Of a DNA stretch of 10,788 bases, positions 6,850 through 10,788 are shown piece after piece. Source of the stretch: Tepidanaerobacter acetatoxydans_A (GTDB taxonomy: Bacteria; Bacillota; Thermosediminibacteria; Thermosediminibacterales; Tepidanaerobacteraceae); NCBI GenBank assembly GCA_022840405.1, contig JALHJR010000053.1, positions 1 through 10,788 of the forward strand. The letters run 5' to 3'. Every line of letters starts with the position of its first letter. The first letter of the stretch is position 1. Under the pieces are notes generated by a model. It did no database searches. It was given only the letters and a program-made list of their open reading frames with translations, and was not told the DNA's origin. The translations under genes were made by a program, and so were the position numbers.

Positions 6850-8145
6850 TTAATTTTTAAAAAATTTATCCTGTATCCGTCTTAACTGCAAAACAATGGA
6901 GTCATCATCTAAATTTACCATATCATAACATATGGTTTCTCCCTTTTTTACATCGGTTTTAAGAACCGTCTTATCGTTTATCAAGCCAATAGGAAGAGCA
7001 TTTTGCTTGTGTGCATTTTCTGCTGTATCAATAATACCATAAACCGTGTATCCGCCAATTCCGTCCAAAGACTCTCCTGCTTTTAAATCCTTCTTGGCCA
7101 CAGCAACCGTTTCCGAAACCGGTGCACCTGACGGAGCAATTGTTGGTTCACTATACAAAAATGCCCTGGCCGCCGAAAGCGGTGTTTCAATACACACTAA
7201 ATGGTATGGCCTGTATAAAACATAATTCGGACCATCACCCATCGAAATATAAGACATAATCTCCTTTGTTACCGGATAGTCTGAATTAATAACTACAAAA
7301 ACTCCCGGAGCTATACCAAATGCATAATCTACTACACCATGCTTGTCTAATAATCCGCCTTGCTCCTTTAAGCTAAAAAGTTTTGGAATATCTTTTAAGG
7401 TAGCATAAGGTCCGATTAAGCCTCTCTTAGATGGAACAAAACCCGTAGAATTAGATACTGCAGTCAACTCAATCATTGTATTTGTGGCATCAACAAAAGA
7501 TGTGAGCATGCGCGGATTGATACCCTTTGCATCGGCTTCTTGCCTCATTGTATCGGGATTTGCCTCTCGATTTAGCGGATTATTTTTACCTTTGCCTACG
7601 GCAACTATATTAAAACCTACAGCATCCGCAAAGTCATAAAGCTCTTTGATGGCACCTGGTTCATCTCCGGCAGATACAGTATATACGACCCCTGCACTAT
7701 CTGCCATTTGTTTAAGCACCGGTCCTACCGTCACATCTGTTTCGACATTGAGCATAACAATATGTTTCCCGTTATATATTGCTTTTAAAGCGGTATTAGC
7801 TCCTACCTCCGGTACACCTGTAGCTTCAATAACTACATCTACCGGTAAAACCTTTGCCACAACTTCAAAATCCTCAGTTACTACATATTTACCGCTTTTT
7901 ATGGCTTTTTCAGCTTCAGACACAGTATTGGTTACATAAATATCTTTACAATCAACGCCTGCGGCCCGAAGGGCTTCTTTTGCCTTATCTACGGTTCTGT
8001 TGGCTATAATAGGTATATTCATACCTTTCATTTTTAATACCTGAGTTACAATTCCGCGACCCATTTGACCAACGCCAACAAGACCGACATTGACCTTTTC
8101 TCCGTTTTCGTCAAGCTTTCTAAGTCTTGTATTTATATTTAGCAT
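6850..8145 (-). CDS. Rossmann-fold NAD(P)-dependent oxidoreductase with SAF domain (COG4091-like)
   Basis: The 431-residue protein has an N-terminal nucleotide-binding fold, with GLVGVGQMGRG at 21-31 (GxGxxG) and IIANR at 46-50, where R50 after the second strand hints at NADP. A central homoserine-dehydrogenase-like part follows, with VIEATG at 105-110 and SAGDEPGAIKELYDFA at 158-173. The C-terminal SAF-type domain runs from about 345 to 425. This is the COG4091 layout, often annotated vaguely as predicted homoserine dehydrogenase or mislabelled FlgA because of the SAF domain. ATG 8145 is preceded by AAGGAG (8160-8155). It follows srlB by 34 bp, which suggests it oxidises or reduces a polyol or sugar acid taken up by that PTS. 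The substrate is not known and true homoserine dehydrogenase activity is unlikely. Confidence 0.82.
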   Translation of the reverse strand: MLNINTRLRKLDENGEKVNVGLVGVGQMGRGIVTQVLKMKGMNIPIIANRTVDKAKEALRAAGVDCKDIYVTNTVSEAEKAIKSGKYVVTEDFEVVAKVLPVDVVIEATGVPEVGANTALKAIYNGKHIVMLNVETDVTVGPVLKQMADSAGVVYTVSAGDEPGAIKELYDFADAVGFNIVAVGKGKNNPLNREANPDTMRQEADAKGINPRMLTSFVDATNTMIELTAVSNSTGFVPSKRGLIGPYATLKDIPKLFSLKEQGGLLDKHGVVDYAFGIAPGVFVVINSDYPVTKEIMSYISMGDGPNYVLYRPYHLVCIETPLSAARAFLYSEPTIAPSGAPVSETVAVAKKDLKAGESLDGIGGYTVYGIIDTAENAHKQNALPIGLINDKTVLKTDVKKGETICYDMVNLDDDSIVLQLRRIQDKFFKN

Positions 8146-8179
8146 GTTTATATACTCCTTATATCATCTGGTAGCCGGA

Positions 8180-8548
8180 TTACTGGGCATTTTCAATGAT
8201 GATTTTTTCACCTATATCTATGGCCAGCGGCTCATTACCCTTTAAATGAATATCGCCGGGCATTTCAGATGTCGACTTGCCATCAAATTTAAGACATACA
8301 TGACCCATTAACCTTAAATTATTATTAGCTTTTTCTCCGACAGCTGTAACAATGTAGGCCCTGCTTCCAAGGTAAAGTTTGTCACCTGTTTTAACATCCT
8401 CTGATAGCTCTCCGCCGCTGTGCATTATAGAAATATCTTGCATTTCCAATGGCATCTCTTTTTTTGAAAATAACACAATTATCTTTTGACCAAAGAACTT
8501 TTGTGCTATTTCACCGATATTTGTTACAGTAACTTCATATTTTTTCAT
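8180..8548 (-). CDS. srlB: PTS glucitol/sorbitol-type IIA component
   Basis: This 122-residue cytoplasmic protein matches the PTS IIA-Gut family (PF03829; E. coli SrlB has 123 residues) along its whole length. It accepts phosphate from HPr and passes it to the IIB domain of a polyol transporter. The expected phospho-histidine is H43 in ISIMHSGGEL, the same position as in SrlB. Conserved YIVTAVGEKANNNLRLMGHV (about 68-87) and the C-terminal PGDIHLKG are also present. ATG 8548 has AAGGAGG (8561-8555) 6 nt upstream. It is the first gene seen in the operon. The matching IIB and IIC genes are not in the window and may lie elsewhere or in the scaffold gap region. The real substrate may be a polyol other than sorbitol. 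Confidence 0.93.
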   Translation of the reverse strand: MKKYEVTVTNIGEIAQKFFGQKIIVLFSKKEMPLEMQDISIMHSGGELSEDVKTGDKLYLGSRAYIVTAVGEKANNNLRLMGHVCLKFDGKSTSEMPGDIHLKGNEPLAIDIGEKIIIENAQ

Positions 8549-8697
8549 AGATTGCCTCCTTCTTTTCCTATGAGTTAAACTTATATATAATCAGGTTTAA
8601 TATATTATTAAAAAAACCTCGTTAACAGCTTCAGCTAACTTATATTTACCATCGCATCACAGCTCATGCTACGTGAATTATTATACCATATTAAGTT
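8549..8697 (-). promoter_or_regulatory. Leader of the srlB operon
   Basis: About 130-150 nt separate the candidate promoters from srlB and hold no gene. On the minus strand a weak hairpin (8640-8622, GTTAGC...GTTAAC, six pairs with one wobble) is followed by GAGG and seven Ts, which looks like a modest attenuator or terminator. No recognised riboswitch motif is seen. Confidence 0.3.
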
Positions 8698-8731
8698 ATT
8701 ATATCATAGCAAAATAATACTAAACGTTTAG
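8680..8731 (-). promoter_or_regulatory. Candidate promoter and operator of the srlB-ptsI operon
   Basis: On the minus strand two extended -10 elements occur in tandem: TGATATAAT (8706-8698) and TGGTATAAT (8688-8680). Neither has a good -35 box at 17 nt, which is tolerable for extended -10 promoters. The perfect palindrome CTAAACGTTTAG (8720-8731) sits where the -35 of the first promoter would be. Its AACGTT core recalls operators of LacI-type repressors. Binding there would block transcription. No regulator gene is in view. Confidence 0.45.
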
Positions 8732-8795
8732 AATTGGAGTAAGAAATCTGGAATTAAATAAATTAAAGAAACGGTTCAATGCTAATATATAGCGT

Positions 8796-8870
8796 NNNNN
8801 NNNNNNNNNNNNNNNNNNNNNNNNNNNNNNNNNNNNNNNNNNNNNNNNNNNNNNNNNNNNNNNNNNNNNN
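8796..8870. other. Scaffold gap (75 Ns)
   Basis: A run of 75 undetermined bases separates the srlB promoter region from the transaldolase remnant. Its true length and the linkage of the two sides are uncertain. Reading frames drawn across it are meaningless. Confidence 0.95.
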
Positions 8871-8968
8871 TTCTTTGGAACACTTTCCCAATCAGCCAGA
8901 AATCTCTCAATACCGATATCTGTCAGCGGATGTTTTATCATCTGCATAAGCACTTTATACGGAACAGT
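8871..8968 (-). pseudogene. C-terminal remnant of transaldolase / fructose-6-phosphate aldolase-like gene
   Basis: On the minus strand the codons translate to TVPYKVLMQMIKHPLTDIGIERFLADWESVPK. This is the conserved C-terminus of the short (TalC/Fsa-type) transaldolase family, which usually ends within a few residues of this point. The stop codon must lie in the run of Ns. Upstream of T (codon at 8968-8966) the similarity stops at once, and an in-frame TAA appears at 8986-8984, where insertion-sequence DNA begins. The gene is therefore cut and only about 32 codons remain. The other part may lie beyond the insertion sequence. A sugar-phosphate enzyme beside a polyol PTS operon suggests a shared catabolic cluster, but the gap makes linkage unsure. 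Confidence 0.75.
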
Positions 8969-9034
8969 TCCCGTCTTTAGACTTTAACACCATGAATATT
9001 TAGGAGCAATCAAAATATAAAACATAAGAAATCG

Positions 9035-9055
9035 GCGCAAATATGCGCTTTTTTT
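9035..9055 (+). terminator. Terminator shielding the transposase gene
   Basis: GCGCA (9035-9039) and TGCGC (9044-9048) form a compact hairpin with a 4-nt loop, followed by seven Ts. It lies upstream of the transposase promoter and would stop transcripts entering from flanking DNA, a common safeguard in insertion sequences. Confidence 0.7.
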
Positions 9056-9068
9056 ATTCTAAAAGTAC

Positions 9069-9097
9069 TTGCAAAAAAATCTTTTTTGGTGTATAAT
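9069..9097 (+). promoter_or_regulatory. Transposase promoter
   Basis: TTGCAA (9069-9074), a 17-nt spacer and TATAAT (9092-9097) form a near-consensus vegetative promoter. The start point would fall near 9104, inside the TGGTGTTA repeats, just upstream of the ribosome binding site at 9121-9127. Confidence 0.7.
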
Positions 9098-9133
9098 TAA
9101 TGGTGTTAAATGGTGTTATGAAGGAGGCGCTCC

Positions 9134-10788
9134 ATGGCTTACTTCCTTAAAAAATCAAACCTAAAAAAAGGGGTCTATCTTCAGATCTATGAATCTTTCT
9201 ACAACCGCGACAAAAAGGAGACCGCACATAAATCATATATGGCTCTCGGCTACGTACAGGACCTGATCGATGCTGGTATCCCTGACCCAATTGCCTATTA
9301 TTCCGATGTCGTCAAGCAGATGAACATAGATGCAAAGCGCATTAAAGAAGAAAGTAAGGCAAGACAGATCGCCGCATCCCCTGAAAGGCACCTCGGCTAT
9401 TTTCTTTTACAAAATATTTATAACAGCCTACATGTCTCCAATTATCTGGATCTAATGCAATCCGTCAGGGGTTTCCGTTTCAAGCTTTCCGATCTAATGG
9501 AAGCCCTTATATACAGCAGGGTGGTTGACCCATGCTCCAAAAGCAGAACCTGCCATGATATTCTCCCCAAGCTGTATGAGTCTTATGGGCTTACGTATGA
9601 GCAGATCTTAGATGGCCTCGAGTACATGGGCCATGAATACGAAAAAATTATTGAGATCTTCAACCACCAGGTCAACCTTAAATATCCCCTAGATACTTCT
9701 ACCACTTACTTTGACTGCACAAATTTCTATTTTGAGATCGACAGGGAAGATGAATTCAGAAGGAAGGGGCCTTCAAAAGAAAACAGGCATGACCCCATCA
9801 TCGGACTGGGGCTGCTGCTGGATGCAAACCAGGTTCCCATCGGGATGAAACTCTACCCCGGTAACGAAAGCGAAAAGCCCGTTATTCGCCAGGTCATAAA
9901 AGAACTCAAGGAAAGGAACCAGATATCCGGCAGGACGGTGCAGGTCGCCGACAAAGGCCTTAACTGTGCAAACAACATCATCAGTGCCCTGAAAAACAAG
10001 GACGGCTACCTTTTCTCGAAATCGGTGAAGCAACTGCCCGAAACTGAAAAGACGTGGGTCCTCTTAAAGAACGACTACAAAAAAATCACTGACAGCAATG
10101 GTACGCTACTCTACGAGATTAAGGAATGCATCGATGAATTTCCTTACACCTATACAGACGAAAACGGGAAGAAACATACCGTCAGGCTGAAGGAAAAAAG
10201 AGTTGTCACCTACAACCCCAAGCTGGCGGAGAAAAAGAAATATGAGATAAACAGAATGGTTGAAAAAGCAAAAATGCTAAAAGCAAGTCAGGCAAAGAAG
10301 AGTGAATTCGGCGAATGCAGCAAATATGTCACCTTTGGTTGTGCCGACCCCAAAGGGAATGTCATCGACGGCAAGGTAAGGGTAACCATTAACCGGGAGG
10401 CCATTGACAGGGATTTAGAGCTGGCTGGCTATAATCTCCTTGTCACGTCAGAAACCAAAATGAAAGCAGATGATATATATAACACCTACCATAACCTCTG
10501 GAGGATTGAGGAATCGTTCAAAGTGATGAAATCCTATCTTGATGCACGTCCTGTCTACTTGCAAAAGACAGCATCCATCCATGGGCATTTCCTGGTCTGC
10601 TATTTGTCTGTACTCCTCATCAGGCTCTTGCAATTCAAAGTGCTAAAAAACAAATACTGCACGGAGAGGCTTATTAATTTTATCCGGGAGTTCCGGGTTG
10701 TAGAATTGGAACAGGATAAGTATGTGAATATCACGGCTTCTTCTGATTTCATAAAAAGCCTGGCGGATGAGCTGGGATTACCAATTAC
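9134..10788 (+). CDS. IS4/IS1634-type DDE transposase, partial at window edge
   Basis: The frame is open from ATG 9134 to the last base, 551 complete codons, with no stop. AAGGAGG (9121-9127) lies 6 nt upstream. It catalyses cut-and-paste movement of the element. The likely catalytic triad is D194 (TYFDCTNFYFE), D273 (VQVADKGLN) and E459 or E460 in the YHNLWRIEESFKVMKS block (452-467), which is the Y-R-E-K region of IS4-type enzymes. The long insertion between the second D and the E is typical of this superfamily. Family members are roughly 550-600 residues, so only a short tail should be missing. Codon use (AGG, ATC, CTG, GAC) differs clearly from the host genes. It appears intact and perhaps active. 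Confidence 0.9.
   Translation, partial: MAYFLKKSNLKKGVYLQIYESFYNRDKKETAHKSYMALGYVQDLIDAGIPDPIAYYSDVVKQMNIDAKRIKEESKARQIAASPERHLGYFLLQNIYNSLHVSNYLDLMQSVRGFRFKLSDLMEALIYSRVVDPCSKSRTCHDILPKLYESYGLTYEQILDGLEYMGHEYEKIIEIFNHQVNLKYPLDTSTTYFDCTNFYFEIDREDEFRRKGPSKENRHDPIIGLGLLLDANQVPIGMKLYPGNESEKPVIRQVIKELKERNQISGRTVQVADKGLNCANNIISALKNKDGYLFSKSVKQLPETEKTWVLLKNDYKKITDSNGTLLYEIKECIDEFPYTYTDENGKKHTVRLKEKRVVTYNPKLAEKKKYEINRMVEKAKMLKASQAKKSEFGECSKYVTFGCADPKGNVIDGKVRVTINREAIDRDLELAGYNLLVTSETKMKADDIYNTYHNLWRIEESFKVMKSYLDARPVYLQKTASIHGHFLVCYLSVLLIRLLQFKVLKNKYCTERLINFIREFRVVELEQDKYVNITASSDFIKSLADELGLPI

Larger units (their letters stand above)
8984..9118. repeat. TGGTGTTA-type repeats at the insertion-sequence left end
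   Basis: TTAACACCAT at 8984-8993 is the exact inverse of ATGGTGTTAA at 9100-9109. The motif ATGGTGTTA recurs directly at 9110-9118, 10 bp further. Three copies around the transposase promoter suggest a transposase binding site that may also control its own expression. Confidence 0.55.
8969..10788 (+). mobile_element. Insertion sequence of the IS4/IS1634 type, right end outside window
   Basis: The element begins between about 8966 and 8975, where the transaldolase similarity ends. Its left 160 bp holds short repeats, a terminator and a promoter, followed by a large DDE transposase gene that is still open at the window edge. The right terminal repeat and the target duplication are not visible, so the exact ends are unproven. 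Base composition is richer in G+C than the neighbouring genes. Confidence 0.8.

Noticed and set aside
7646..7939. 97-residue plus-strand reading frame rich in Thr and Ser
   Set aside because: It is a shadow of the oxidoreductase Rossmann region on the other strand, without a ribosome binding site.
8766..8781. Catabolite-repression (cre) site for CcpA
   Set aside because: The sequence around 8772 has an AAACGG core but too many mismatches to the cre consensus in its outer positions.
8720..8953. A single 77-residue minus-strand protein spanning the run of Ns
   Set aside because: Only the first part, right of the gap, is real (transaldolase C-terminus). The part left of the gap is not recognisable as protein, and joining across Ns of unknown length has no meaning.
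9773..10633. Two minus-strand reading frames (9773-10033, 10448-10633)
   Set aside because: Both lie opposite the transposase gene, which is continuous through them and carries the conserved catalytic blocks.
1..10788. CRISPR array, tRNA, rRNA or defence island
   Set aside because: No regularly spaced direct repeats, no cloverleaf or rRNA sequence, and no recognised defence gene families were found on either strand.

Overview
The window looks like chromosome from a low-GC, spore-forming, anaerobic firmicute of the class Clostridia. Evidence: an alpha/beta-type small acid-soluble spore protein gene, strong AGGAGG-type ribosome binding sites before nearly every gene, two TTG starts, AT-rich codon use, and gene families typical of Clostridia. 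A member of the thermophilic or syntrophic groups (Thermoanaerobacterales / Thermosediminibacterales) would fit, but the genus is a guess.

Region 1 (1-540, minus strand). A stretch with two hairpin terminators and no gene is followed by a 61-residue spore DNA-binding protein. It has a sigma-G-like promoter candidate and its own downstream terminator.

Region 2 (540-4740, plus strand). A tightly packed four-gene operon encodes an ABC-2 ATPase, its six-helix permease, a membrane-anchored GldG-like auxiliary protein and an AEC-family (auxin efflux carrier / malate permease type) transporter. The first three form a GldA-GldF-GldG-like exporter module of unknown substrate. The AEC gene is joined by a ribosome binding site that overlaps the previous stop codon. 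The operon ends at a perfect 20-bp stem shared with the convergent operon.

Region 3 (4740-8730, minus strand). Read 5' to 3' this operon is srlB (glucitol/sorbitol-type PTS IIA), a Rossmann plus SAF-domain oxidoreductase (COG4091-like), a small zinc-ribbon protein and ptsI (PTS Enzyme I). Enzyme I carries every catalytic residue I could check. It appears to be co-transcribed with a polyol-type PTS component rather than with ptsH. No IIB, IIC or HPr gene is in view. A promoter region with extended -10 elements and a 12-bp palindrome precedes srlB.

Region 4 (8730-10788). A run of 75 Ns (8796-8870) marks a scaffold gap. To its right is the last ~32 codons of a transaldolase / fructose-6-phosphate aldolase-like gene on the minus strand. 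It is cut near 8968-8972 by an insertion sequence. The element has its own terminator, promoter and ribosome binding site, and encodes a 551+ residue IS4/IS1634-type DDE transposase that runs off the right edge. The element is visibly richer in G+C and uses different codons from the rest, consistent with recent arrival.

I see no CRISPR array, tRNA, rRNA or recognised defence system. The most interesting leads are the unusual PTS operon (Enzyme I with a zinc-ribbon protein that has an internal KPYR repeat), the GldAFG-like module followed by an AEC transporter, and the IS-disrupted transaldolase next to an assembly gap.
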